Assembly: GCA_964006375.1 (NCBI GenBank)
Contig: OZ023267.1
Location: 29,200,739 to 29,264,738 of the forward strand
Reading direction: 5' to 3'
Source of the DNA: Tillus elongatus
Taxonomy: Eukaryota > Arthropoda > Insecta > Coleoptera > Cleridae
DNA length: 64,000 bases
A program made the position numbers and the translations under genes. Positions 1 through 12,603 of the stretch are shown here, piece by piece (the first letter of the stretch is position 1; each line of letters opens with the position of its first letter). The notes beneath the pieces are model-generated. The model was not told where the DNA came from. It searched no databases and was given only the letters and a program-made list of their open reading frames with translations.

Positions 1-80
1 TTTTCGACAATAAACTTTAAATGTTGGTCTCCTAGCCAACAAACCTTAGGTTAAGAGCAAATTAGTTATTGAGATTTGAA
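1..80. repeat. 80-bp direct repeat, left copy
   Basis: Identical base for base to 3740-3819, where it is the interior of a short fold-back repeat. The left copy runs off the window edge, so its true length is unknown. It abuts the truncated end of the LINE at position 81. Confidence 0.9.
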
Positions 81-2530
81 TGTAATGGGTCTAGGGCTGG
101 TGTATCTCTTATGAGACAGAAAGCAAGACTGATATTTGGTGGAGTTGAATTGTACAAGATTTCTACTTCCCCAGTCTAATATTTTTTGGAGATCCACGAT
201 GACAGAACCCTCCATGTGTCTGCGATCCTCATTTAATTGGGCTAAAAAGACAGGCTTAGAATATTGTATATTTGAGTGGAGGGTGTTGTCACCCGCGTAA
301 CTGTGAACTGGGTTGGGTGTGCTAGAGATGAGGTCATTGATGTGGAGAAGAAACAAAGTAGGGGCTAAAGCTGAACGTTGAGGGACTCCTGAATTAATTG
401 GATACAGTTTAGAGGAATGGCCATCCACGACAACAGAAATGCTCCGGTTGTAGAAGAAATTTGCTGTCCAGGTACAGAGTTTTGATAATAGCCCATAGGC
501 CATAAGTTTATTAAGCAGCGCTGCGTGCCAGACCTGGTCGAATGCTTTGGATATGTCTAGAGCGACAATCTAGGATTCACCGTGTAGTTTCATAAACTTG
601 CTCCAAGAATGGGTGACAAAGGAAAGGAGGTCGGCAGTTGATCTGCGCTGACGGAATCTATACTGCCTGTCGTGGATTAGTCAAGAAATTTTAGTAATTC
701 GGTGCTTATATACTTTTCCATCACTTTAGAGACGACTGTAAGGAGAGAAATGGGTCTGTAGTTGCTAGGAAGCGCTTTGGATCCTTTCTTGGGGACGGGT
801 TGTACTCGAGCAGTTTTCCAGTTACTGAAACAGACGAGTCAGGACAGAAACAAGTTCTGGTGCGCATTTTTTGAAAACAATTGCTGGGATCTCGTCAAGG
901 CCAGAGGTTTCTCTGTTATTAAGAGAAGAGAGCATCTTTCGTACCTTTTTGGTTTTGAAAATGATATCCGTCATTATATGCGCGACATTGGGGACTGTTG
1001 GTGGTTGAACATTAGGAGGTGGGTTGAGAGTAGAATTGCCGGCGAACAACAAGGCAAAAAGTTCAGACTTGCCCGCGCGGTAGAAACAATTTCACCTCCT
1101 GAAACAAGAGGTGGGAACGTGCTCTTGCAGAAAATATTCCCAATAGATTTCGCAAGAGTCCAGAAGGGTTTGCTGCCGTTGTATCTTGAGAGGACTTTGT
1201 TTTTGATGTGGTTATTAAACGAGTTTTTGCTTCAGAAAGAATGCGGACATAGCGGTTTCTTGCGTCGTTAAATGCTTGACGGTTTTCTTGACTGGGATTG
1301 TGTAGAAGCGTTTTGTGATCTTTGACCTTTTCAAGTCTGGTCTTGTCACAGGATTTAGAGAACGAGGGCTTTTGAGTGGACGAAGAGGTTTTCTGTGTAC
1401 GTGGAATAAATAACTCAATTCCAGCTTGGATGATTTCAGTAATGTTTTGTGAGATATCAGAGGGATCAGGATGAGAGAAGCAGGCAGACGCCCATGGAAA
1501 TGGGGAAAAGTAATCCCGTATTTCTTCCCAGTTCGCGGAGTTGTAGTGCCAAACGATACGTGGGTGTGATGACTGTGCGACCTCGGGGTGCATTGAGCAG
1601 GAAGCAGTGACCATGTCGTGGTCTGAGCGACCAAAAGGGGCGGTGACTGGTGTCTTATAGCATTCAGGTTTTGTAGTAAGAAGAATATCCAAGAGATTTG
1701 AGCTGTGTGTTGGGATGCGAGGAAAGTAAATAGGTTGCTGAACCATATTGGCTAAAGAATTGCTGACTGCGAAGGCCTCCGCTGCTCTCCCTTGTGGATC
1801 GGTTTTTGAAGATCCTAGCCATTCGTTATTATGGACATTGAAGTCACCAAGAATAGTGACCTCGGAGGAAGGATATTTAGAAATCAAATAGTCGGTTTTT
1901 TCAAAAAGGTAGTCGAAGAGCTGGACAAAGTTGTCAGAAGGTGGCCGATAAATGCAACAGATGAATTTAGTTGCAGCCCTGAGAGAGAGTTTCATCGAAA
2001 GTATGTCTTTTCTTCGAGCTTCCAAATTAGGAAGTCTGGTGCAGGGTAGATTGCTACAGACGTATGCGCACACACCTCCATGCAATCTAAAGTAAGTAAG
2101 GAGCTAATACCCCGGGAAATTAAGGTGATTAGTGGCTGTTTTGGCCTTGATATGGGTTTCGGTGAGGAAGAGGAGTTGGGGCCTATTAGCCTGGAGGAAA
2201 TGGTGGACGGAGTTCAGCTTAGAATTTGGGCCACATATATTAGAGAAGGATATGTTAACTCTTGATGCCTGCGCTCCCTGCACACACCTCTCCCGGAGAT
2301 CCGAATGGAGGGGTATTTTATCTCCGGAATATTTTGTACAAGGAGGAGCCATCATCACTTTGTTTATAAAGGAAGCCAACTCATACACCAGAACCGGAAA
2401 CGTCCGTTGGGACTTCACCGGCCGCTTGATGTAAATGGTGGTACCTCCCCGGGCGTGAAAAAAATCCTTTACTATCACGTAAAGGAAAAGTCCACTACCA
2501 GCTACAAATCTTCTACCACCTACCATCTAC
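81..2530 (-). pseudogene. LINE (Jockey/CR1-group) copy 1, endonuclease plus partial RT, broken
   Basis: On the minus strand an apurinic-type endonuclease comes first (about 2526-1400): LTETHI near its N-terminus, then CIYRPPS, the catalytic GDFN, and GRSDHDMV near its end. A reverse transcriptase follows (about 1052-81), with VVVDG and GVPQRSALAPTLF. The frame is broken in several places, and the RT active site reads YAGD where YADD is expected. The RT stops abruptly at position 81, in the middle of the palm-thumb region, so this copy lacks its 3' end. That is unusual, because target-primed LINE insertions normally lose the 5' end. No ORF1 was recognised upstream. The copies at 30935-32545 and 50480-52130 are the same family and supply the missing 3' part. 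Certain as a LINE; clade assignment is tentative. Confidence 0.88.
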
Positions 2531-3551
2531 CTCTAATCCAATTAGTTTTCGCTTTTAAGAGTCTATTTTGAAATTGGTTTAGTTTGTTTATTTCAGTAGA
2601 AACGATTCTGGTACTTGTAGTGGCGTTATTTTCCACTGCATTGAAAGCTGACTCTTCAACTTGAACAGTTCGTCGGTATGTTCTGCATCCAGAATTAGAT
2701 TTTAAGGCTTTTAAAGCACCAGTTTCTCTTGAACGTCTTTAGATATGTTCAAAAATACTTTTGCTGAGTGTTATATGTCCGGAAAACCAGTCATAAGAAA
2801 TTTTCGCTGCTCCTCCCCATTTTGTGGGTTTAATGGGTTAATTCAACCAAACTATAATTGAAAGGGGGCATTCTAGATCAATAAACTGTGTCAATCACTA
2901 TCACTGTGACAAGTAAATGACAATAACAACCTGATTTTCTTAATCAGCCCAGGACATATTCAATATACTACATGAAATAACATATTTGCGTTTATCTCAT
3001 TAGATATCGAAACCTGCCCCCACTTTTTTAGCAGTAAAATGTGTACTGGTTTAAATAATTTTCACCCTCCAAATTTCATTTGGATTGCTACAGACCCTTT
3101 GAAGAAATTTGGAATAAACCAAAAAGAATCGGTACGCAGCAGGTGCGATATGTTAGCGAATTTTCATAAGAATTGTATTATTATAGGGCATATTAGTAAG
3201 GTTAATATTTTAAACTTACACAGACCCTGAAGATTTCTTTCGAAAGTGTTACCATCGATATCTCTCTATTACCAAAAAAATCTTGTGTTCTAACTTCTTT
3301 TGAGAAAAATGCCCAAAACCCAACTTTCTATGAGGCTAAAGAATTAAATTTTGCTATATCTGTAGATAGTGTAGGTCTATTTAAAATAAACTTGTATTAC
3401 AAATTTTATTAAAGTTATACAAATGATTTCCAGAAGGAAACTTATTTGATATTTATAAAAGTAAAGTATCTGCCAAATTATAAACGTAGCAGTTTATTTT
3501 CCTTATTAATCGCCAGTATGATTCCGGTTTAGTCAACCTAATCAAACCGAT
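2531..3551. other. Non-coding, AT-rich, repeat-derived
   Basis: No convincing coding region. Near 3131-3165 is a diverged copy of the hairpin tag (ACGCAGCAGGTGCGA then TTAGCGAATTTTCAT) that marks the 3' end of the window-wide (TA)n repeat family, so at least 3030-3330 is old repeat. Confidence 0.5.
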
Positions 3552-3872
3552 TTTTTCAGTAAAAAGTCTGGACGCAGCAAGTGCGTCATGGAAGTGAATT
3601 TCTATAAAAATGCTTTGAATAGCAAATATGTCTTTTTAATGCAAGCAGTCATCAATTTCGTCACCGGTATAACCTATATAGTAGAAACAATGTGCCATAT
3701 TTTATCAAAATAACTTATTTCTTGAAAATGTACAAAATTTTTTCGACAATAAACTTTAAATGTTGGTCTCCTAGCCAACAAACCTTAGGTTAAGAGCAAA
3801 TTAGTTATTGAGATTTGAAGCATTTAATGAAAATTTGCTACAAAAACGCACTTACTGCGTTTCGATTTTTTT
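3552..3872. repeat. Short fold-back repeat with hairpin tags at both ends
   Basis: Both ends carry the same tag in opposite orientation: ACGCAGCAAGTGCGT at 3572-3586 and ACGCACTTACTGCGT at 3846-3860, each followed inward by a version of AGTGAATTT. The interior holds the 80-bp sequence duplicated at 1-80. A second copy lies inverted at about 45302-45612. Confidence 0.7.
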
Positions 3873-4190
3873 TCATTACAACATATTTCGATAAAAATGC
3901 AATAAAATAATGATGTTCGAAAAAAAAATTTGTGATCACCAACGACTTATGGAACAGCCTCTGATTGTCAAAATAATTTTATAAGATGCAGCTCAAGACA
4001 CCCTATAATTATCTTTTCCTCGTCTCCTTTATAATAATAATTATATTGAACTTTACCGTCGAAATGTGTCACCCTGTATATATGTAAACAGATAAAAACT
4101 GAACGTAAACCCGGGTATGAATTCTAGGGGGCCTAGTTTGCGCTCGTTTGAAGAAACCTTTTTAAAATTCTAAAGTCGCGGACATACTAG
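3873..4190. repeat. Composite repeat, inverted copy at ~44945-45300
   Basis: Contains a CACCCTGTATA end near 4070 and a GGGGGCCTAGTTTGCGCTCG block at 4128-4147. The same succession appears reverse-complemented at about 44945-45300. Together with 3552-3872 this forms a ~640-bp composite repeat present twice in the window. Confidence 0.65.
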
Positions 4191-4235
4191 ATCTCATATA
4201 CCTATAAACCAGTTTTTGCCATTGTCAATAAAAAG

Positions 4236-4847
<612 letters not shown>

Positions 4848-5124
4848 AATAATCTTAAAAGCCCTGTTGCTACGAAACAAAGTAAAATCGGACCTGTGTT
4901 GATATAAAAACGTCTTATTTTTACGTGAGGAATCTAGCTACGAGCGATGGCACATGTTTTTTGAAACACCCTGTATAAATTATAGTAAAGCATATCTTAT
5001 GAAGCTTTACCAAGTGTTGTATTTATTTTCATTAAAAAAAAACTGCTTCACAAACAGCTATGCAAATATTAATTTTCATATGGCCAAACACAAAGCACCA
5101 CACATGCTTATTCATGTACTAAAA

Positions 5125-5756
<632 letters not shown>

Positions 5757-6850
5757 AAATTATATATCGTTATAGTCCAGTAGTACCAGAGAATACCGTC
5801 ATCGGTGACCTACCACATATACGTTTTAATAATCCGATAGAGACATCAAAAAGATAACACGTCTAGGCTGTATCCACGTGAATCAAATGCACTCTATTCT
5901 TTACCAAAAAAAATTATAACATTTTTGTTAAATACATGACACAAAACACCAAATAGAAATCATTTTGAAAAACAAATAGCTTTAGAGAAAGAAAAAGAGA
6001 CAGTAACATTACTTTCAAATACCTGTATTAAAAAATTCATGGATTATATGTCCCAGTTTTCATGTTTCTGTGGTAAAAGCACATGATCTCCACTACTACA
6101 CGACATATTTTATTTTATTTGCCTACATTGTGTGTTTAGGTGTGCAAATTTCGAAATAATTGGAACATAACTGACCCAGTTTTAGCATTTCACTAGTTCT
6201 ATGTATGGTTTTTACATGTGTATGTTATGTAGGGTAGGTTACATGAAAAGTCAATATAAAAAGCTCGAATTGTGCGTGTGTATGCTCTGATGCGTGCTGA
6301 TCGTCAGACTGGCAAGAACATTGTGAAAGCTCGACTATCGCGAATACTGAAAGCTGAAAGGAGTTCTTAGAGCGGCCGCATGCACAAACACAGACGGCCG
6401 TAAAGCTGCACATACACGTATCATGCACCAAAAATTGCCAAGAAAGTTGTCCTATGGCCAAATGAAACAATACTTTAGGTTTATAGGTAGATCAATAAGA
6501 GGAAACATTTCCAGCAGTATCCAAAACCTCAGCATACATTAACCCCAACAGCACACGACCTCCCCGTCGGTGTATGGTCAAAGCTGGTCGGAATGTCCCG
6601 GACATTACTGCATTATATTCAATATTTTGATAAATAAATAGAGTTATTGTGGTGTATCCAATTTTTATTTAAATATCAATCATACAGTGACCAACGGACT
6701 TAAATTAGCAATAATGTTTTTGTCATACATTTGGAAAAACAGCATGATGCGTATACGCATCATTGGCCAGATATGTGAACATCGATTATTATTTTTTATT
6801 TGTTGTGAAATGCTTCGAAGCAATTAGCATGGATATGCACATTACATATT
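5757..6850. other. Non-coding interval, nothing recognised
   Basis: No frame with a recognisable domain and no repeat shared elsewhere in the window that I could see. The short open frames here lack family resemblance. Confidence 0.5.
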
Positions 6851-6851
6851 C

Positions 6852-6854
<3 letters not shown>

Positions 6855-6929
<75 letters not shown>
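6855..6929. repeat. (TA)n microsatellite
   Basis: About 75 bp of near-perfect TA dinucleotides, directly visible. Unlike most TA tracts here, its flanks do not match the HINE-like family. Confidence 0.95.
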
Positions 6930-6933
<4 letters not shown>

Positions 6934-6990
6934 CACTATGACAAACTCTACATCTTCTTCGAGCTTTAGTAGATTCCTGAATGATTTGAT

Positions 6991-7120
6991 GCAAGGGCGT
7001 TCCCAGCGTGACGCGGGGGGGGCGGCTGGAAGCCTGGATGCACAAAAATAAATCCTTATAAAAAAAATAATACCACAAACAAATAGGATAATTATCGTAC
7101 ATCTCGCAAAGCTTTACACT
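6991..7120 (+). mobile_element. Candidate left end of autonomous hAT
   Basis: CAAGGGCGTTCCCAGCGTG followed by a G-rich run resembles hAT termini (CAGGGGCG...). It lies a few hundred bases upstream of the promoter and transposase described next. The matching right end was not found; the 3' side is replaced by a piggyBac fragment near 9803, so this is inference. Confidence 0.45.
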
Positions 7121-7294
7121 AATCTAGAGCCATCTAGCGACTGGTAGCGAAATCTGCCAGCTAGTTAGTGGGATTCGAGAAAGACTAAAAGATCGCTAGA
7201 GTCTACAGGCGGTAGCCAATAAGAGAAAAGGAAATCTTCTAGAAAGGTCTCCGCCTTCCCCTTCGATCTAGACAGTTCCGCACGTCCGCATCAC

Positions 7295-7330
7295 TATATA
7301 AACTGACCCGCCCGCCGCTACTTGATCAGT
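7295..7330 (+). promoter_or_regulatory. Core promoter: TATA box and TCAGT initiator
   Basis: TATATAAA at 7295-7302 and TCAGT at 7326-7330, spaced about 30 bp, match the insect TATA plus Inr arrangement. The preceding ~150 bp is less AT-rich than its surroundings. It sits 120 bp upstream of the ATG that opens the hAT transposase, so it is probably the transposon's own promoter. Confidence 0.6.
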
Positions 7331-7448
7331 ATTTGTATGTTAGTTGAACTGTTGGTGTTTACTATTAAGTGTTTTTTTAAACAACTAATTATTATAGTTT
7401 ATTAGTTTACCTTCTTATTTACGTTTGGAGAACACTGAGGCTGCCTAA

Positions 7449-9821
7449 ATGGATATAAGAAACTGGTTTCAAAAAGATAAGTTAAGTAATTTCTCAATGT
7501 ATGTAGAAAATAAAATTTTAAATTAAATTTATCATATAATATAATGAAAATTACTTCAAAATGAGATTTGCACTTTATCAAAATTATGATTTTCATTTCC
7601 TAAATGAGTCGCGTAATGTGAAATACCATTATCCAAATCAAAACTTCTTTTGTGCTCTGAAATACGAGTTTAAAAAGTTTTTCCGATATAAAATTTATCG
7701 CAACTGCCGCAATTTAGTTGATAGACACCTGATTAATTTTCTTTCAAACTCCTTGCTTTATTGTTCTTAATGTATTTACTGAGATTATTGTTTGTTCTGA
7801 ACGCAATATTTAAATTAAAATTTGATAAAAATGATTTCAATCTATTGCTGGATTTATTGATATAGGTTAAAGCAGTGAATTGCGTATTGTCTTCAACTAA
7901 CGGATAAGCCTGTTTTATTGAAATTTGAATTATGTCATTTTCTATTATTTTCAGGCAGAAAACCTCTCAAACGGAAGAAGGATCAAGATGACAGTAGTGG
8001 AAGTGGAAGCCGTGATGGTGATGAAGATGGAACTAAACTGACCGAACCATCGGATTCTGTGTCTATTATGGAACAAGGGTCTAGTAATTCTTCACCTCTA
8101 CACGTAGCTGATCCTGGGACATCTAAAGCGATTGAAGAATACGATGGCTACCATGAAAATGACATTGGTCGTTATGTTGGTCATGCCCTTAAGTTGCCAT
8201 CAGAAAAAAGGAAGGATTTGTTTACAAATCCCTGGGTTCCACCATCAAATTACGATTTTGGTCCTGATGCCATCGATTTGAAAAGAAAATTTAACCGCCG
8301 CTGGTTAGATCAATATACTCCTTGGTTGGTGTACTCAAGTCGTTTGAAAGGTGCTCTATGTATGCACTGTGTTCTTTTTCCTCCTATTATTGCTACAGTT
8401 AAAGGAGTTTTGGGGTCATTCATGGTAAGGTCATACGTGAAGTTTAAAAATATACATGAAGATTGTAGAAAACACGTCGGCAGTCACTACCACAAAACTT
8501 CAACAGCTGCTGCAAAAGCGTTCCTTGAAAATGTTCCAGTTGATGGACAGTTGCAAAGGGGTCACCAGAAGATGATTGAAGAAAACAAACAAATATTGTC
8601 ATCAATTATTTCTTGTATCATATTTTGGGGAACTCATGATTTGCCACTTAAAGGAAAGGAAGGAGATGAGGGAGTTTTCTTTGACCGTAAATTTGAGAAT
8701 TGACTGTAGTGATGTGAGGCTAAAGAATCATTTGGATACATGTCGAAAAAATGCAGTCTACACTTCACCAAAAATTCAAAATGAGATTATAAGATTATGT
8801 GGTGAAGTTGTCAAAGAAAAAATTATTGAAGATTGTAAACAAGCAAAAGCTTACGCTTAATGGCCGATGAAACAGGAGATATCGCTGGAAAAGAACAGCT
8901 TTCTATCGAATTGTGGTTTTATGATGAGAATCAAGAAAAAATCAGAGAGGAATTTGTAGGCTATGTTGAGCTGAAATTTCAAGATGCCCCTAGAATCGCT
9001 AGCACAATTCAGAGTTTTTTAGTTGATCAGAATCTTTCAGCAGAGAATTGTGTTGGATTTGGATTTGACAGATGTTCTACGATGGCTGGAAAAGAAGGTG
9101 GTGTACAGGCCATTTTGAAGAAAAAGTACAATAAATCTTTATTTTTCCATTGCTCAAGCCACAAACTAAATCTTGTGGTCAATGATGCTAGCAAACTACC
9201 GGAAATAAGAAACTTAACTGCAACAGTTAAGGATGCAATATCCTTCTTTCGTGAGTCGCCAGCCCGCAGGAATTCGGCTCTAATCTATCAAAGCTCAGTG
9301 AGACCAGATGGTCTGAGAAATACAAGAGCATTAGAAAGTTTTCAGGCAGCTTCCATGAAATCGTCAATGCGCTAGAACATCTCTCGGTCGAAGGAAACTA
9401 TGCTACAAGAAAATTTGCCTATCAATTGCACTGTGCAGTTACTAAGCCAATTTTCATCGTAGGGTTATTGATGATTGCAAAGTATTCTGCGATTTTGGAA
9501 CCCGTTGTGAACGTTATACAAAGTAAAAATATGGATTTGATTATGGTGAGGAAACATATTGGTGCAATCCTTGATGTCATCAAGAAGGATCGACAAGAAA
9601 TTGAACATGTTTCTGATGAATTACTTGAAAAATCACATGATATCGCGGAGAAAGTCGGCGTTGAGTTAACAGTCCCACGAATTGTTCAAAAGCAAATACA
9701 CAGAAGTAATCCGCCATCTGAAACTGCGACTGAATATTGGAGACGGTCTGCCTCTTGGAAATTATTTTGTTTGACTCAAGTGGGCAAGCTAATGATCTGT
9801 TCTCACGTATTGTACCAGTAG
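7449..9821 (+). pseudogene. hAT-superfamily transposase (ZMYM1-like), spliced and decayed
   Basis: A 28-nt leader exon (7449-7476, MDIRNWFQK) is typical of hAT transposases. It joins in phase to 7955, after the acceptor TATTTTCAG, giving the basic stretch RKPLKRKK. The donor now reads AAG|ATAAGT, apparently a lost G of GTAAGT. The body shows an acidic Ser-rich linker, a TTF-type zinc-finger region (NPWVPPS, RWLDQYTPWLVYS, CMHCVLF), then after a frameshift KNHLDTCRKNAVYTSPKIQN. After a stop follow the catalytic-type ADETGDIAGKEQLSI, the GFGFDRCSTMAGKEGG block and FFHCSSHKLNLVV. The C-terminal dimerisation domain is missing. At least two frame breaks make it non-functional. It would act in the nucleus on hAT termini. 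Confidence 0.85.
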
Positions 9822-10170
9822 CGAAAAATTATCTTATCCGTTAGTGAAAGTAGTTTGTAAGATGATAAAAAGTTATCGAAATATACTTTGTACATGTGTG
9901 CACTATTATCTTCAATAAATGATAATAAATTGAAGACAACTTGTCCTCCCAAACCTAGTAAATATTTTTCTTTTGAAGCACCAGCATATGGAATAAATTG
10001 ATAGAGGTATCCACTGGACGAACAAATGCACCATAATTTGAAACTAAATCTGACGGGCTTTTCTTTCAAATACATTTTACATGAATGCCTCCCAAATTAA
10101 GGCACCATTTGTTCATCTATAGACAAACAGGTTGAAAATAGACCAAAATGCATGAAGTTTGTATTCAGAA
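9803..10170 (-). pseudogene. piggyBac-type transposase fragment
   Basis: On the minus strand LSIDEQMVP is followed, after a frame break, by KEKPVRFSFKLWC, YQFIPYAGASKEKYLLGLGG and VYFDNFLSSYKLL. These are the first and second catalytic-Asp regions of the DDE_Tnp_1_7 family. N- and C-terminal parts and TTAA ends are absent. Its sequence differs from the piggyBac at 53311-55800, so it is a second family. Confidence 0.8.
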
Positions 10171-10373
10171 GATCAAAAAATCGGCAAAGTTTGGTAAATT
10201 TATCTTTTTGTTTAGTTTGCTATTGTCAGATAGGTGAAGGTTATAATATTTTTATTAAAATAAAAATATTATATTTATAAGCGTATAACATGTTGAGCTG
10301 AATGCTTCTTTGTACAACAAACACACTGTATAATTTTATGCCAAATATACTAGAAAAGAAAAGAAATATACTA

Positions 10374-10909
10374 GTACAGGCAATAAAGAATTTGTTTCTG
10401 CATTAAACTTCAGGAGTTTTTTTTTTGATAGATAGGTTCTGGATGGCGTGCTGAATGTAAAAACACAAAATCCTTACAAATTAGGAGGGCGGAAGTATTT
10501 TGAGAAAGATTGTTTCGGCCTATATCTCCGCAACCGTGCACTTTAGGCCAAAAAAGGTAATGATCTTTATTGTAGATAATTGCATTTCTCATCTTTTTTG
10601 TGAAATATTTTTTTTGTATCACTCACCGTTTACAACTTATAGGACTATTAGCTTTCATTTATTGTCTTTTTTTACCTATATCTTTGTTAATAATTGTTTA
10701 AAAAATAAAATGCTTATAACTTAACTTTTTAACCGACTAATTTTCTAGAACTTTTACTTAAAACTTTTTTTTCTCAAATTAATATTAGTGAATTTTCTTT
10801 AAAAAAAATTCACTGAGACCCCGACTTTTGAATATTGAAATTTTTTTTCAAATGTGCGTTAATTATGCCCCCTAGAACACATATCCGGGATCAGTTTCTA
10901 TTTTTAAAT

Positions 10910-10994
<85 letters not shown>

Positions 10995-11912
10995 AACGAT
11001 AACTCAATAAATAATGAATGGGCCGATTTTGATTAAATTTGGTGAATACCTTCCGTTTGCAAGTGGCTTGGTAAGTTCGTTAGCCAGGAAAATCGGCTCA
11101 GGTTTTCCCGGAAAATTTTGTGTTTTCTTTCAAAAAAAAATCATATCTCTTGAAATAACAAAGTAAGGGCAACCAAATTTGGTACGCCGGTTTACATCAT
11201 AATAGGTAAATTACCTACCAAAATTTAGTTTTGTATGTTAAAAGATGAAAAAGTTATAGATATTTTTCCCAAAACGTCAAAGTCGCGATTTAAAACGTCA
11301 AAATTGGCAATATTTACGCAAAGAACCTAAAACTAATATAAGCTATAGAAAGAAAATGTCTCAAGACAAATGTTTTACAAAGCCTGAAGTGTTAGCTTCA
11401 ACGGTTATTGTCCTTTATTTTACTAAAATATTTCCAGAAAGAATTACAGTGCAACATTTAACGCGTTATAACTTTGAAAATATTGATTTGAGAAAAAAGT
11501 TTTCAGTAAAAGTTGTAGGAAATTTGTCGACTGAAACGTTAAGTTATAAGCATTTTATTACTTTAACAATTATTAACCAATATATAGGTAAAAAAAGTCA
11601 ATAAATGAATGCTAATAGTCGTATAAGTTGTAAACGGTGAAAGATACAAAAAGAAATTACAAAAAAGATAAGAAATACAATTATCTACAAGCATGGTTAT
11701 TACCATATTTGGCCTAAAGTGCACGGTTACAGAGATATAGGCCGAAACGGTTTTTATTAAAATGGCGGCACTTCCGCCCTCCTAATTTGTAAGGATTTTG
11801 TGTTTTTACATTCAGTACGTCATTCTGAACCTATGTATCAAAAAATAGCTCCTGTAGTTTAGTGCATTATGGACAAGAGTAACGGGCTCCTCTATTGCCT
11901 GTACTATACGTG
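10374..11912. mobile_element. Fold-back element with ~0.4-kb terminal inverted repeats
   Basis: The left arm (about 10374-10790) and right arm (about 11478-11912) are reverse complements: GTACAGGCAATA at the left tip and TATTGCCTGTAC at the right, a shared segment with GGCCTATATCTC / GAGATATAGGCC, and AGGAGGGCGGAAGT / CACTTCCGCCCTCCT. The arms have diverged by indels. No transposase lies between them; the centre holds a HINE-like copy. Confidence 0.75.
10795..11290 (+). mobile_element. HINE-like (TA)n element, 3' part missing
   Basis: Begins TTAGTGAATTTTC with its inverted AAAATTCACTGA, then the conserved CCTAGAACACATATCCGGGATC block, (TA)n at about 10915-10991, the TCACAACGATAACTCAATAA junction and one tandem unit (CTTGGTAAGTTCGTTAGCC). 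Nested inside the fold-back element. Confidence 0.7.
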
Positions 11913-12603
11913 TCACGCAATATTTGGTTCTCGAGCAGCCGTATTTGTTTCAGAATCTCCGTTTAGAAATCACTGAGTATGACGCAAACCTGTGTGTGCG
12001 TGGATGTATAAACAGGTTTGGTATGGCTTCAGACACTAACCATTGTTGCAACCAGTAACCCCTTCAGGGATAACTGACCATCACAAGTATTAAGTAACGT
12101 CCCTGCATACACAAACCAGCAAAAAAGTCTAATTCAAATAAATTTTCTACAACAAACGGGCAAAAAAAGTCTGTTTCAAATGAATTTTCTACAAATGTTT
12201 TAATTGAATTTTAAAAAGTTCTTATAGGACCCTGTGAAACAGATTTAATGCGAAATGTATTGCTTCCAAACTGCATCTACTCAGGAATGTTTGTTTAAAA
12301 ATCGCCATTCATGAAATTTCATTGTTACAAAATAAACATTCGCTTATTGCCTAGTGATTGATCAAAATAAACCGACTGGCCGATTATTTTAAAGAATTTA
12401 ATTAATTATCACTTTGGCTTTGCAAAATATTGTTGAGAAAAAGTCCAAACGTAGTAGATGTGTTATGTTAGTGAACTGAATTCAAACTTTAATAACTTCA
12501 TTTTATATAAACATAGAAACTTTGATTTTGGTATGTACATAAGTTTTTAGTAAGGACTCATGTGTACGAAATCTCATCAAGTTAGATTTATTATTTTCAT
12601 ATA
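11913..12603. other. Non-coding interval
   Basis: No gene recognised. A ~45-bp imperfect tandem duplication containing GCAAAAAAGTCT and AAATTTTCTACAA lies near 12119-12200, and a weak hairpin-tag relic near 12442. Confidence 0.4.

Noticed and set aside
762..1271. 169-codon plus-strand frame in LINE copy 1
   Set aside because: Antisense to the RT and endonuclease; no recognisable family.
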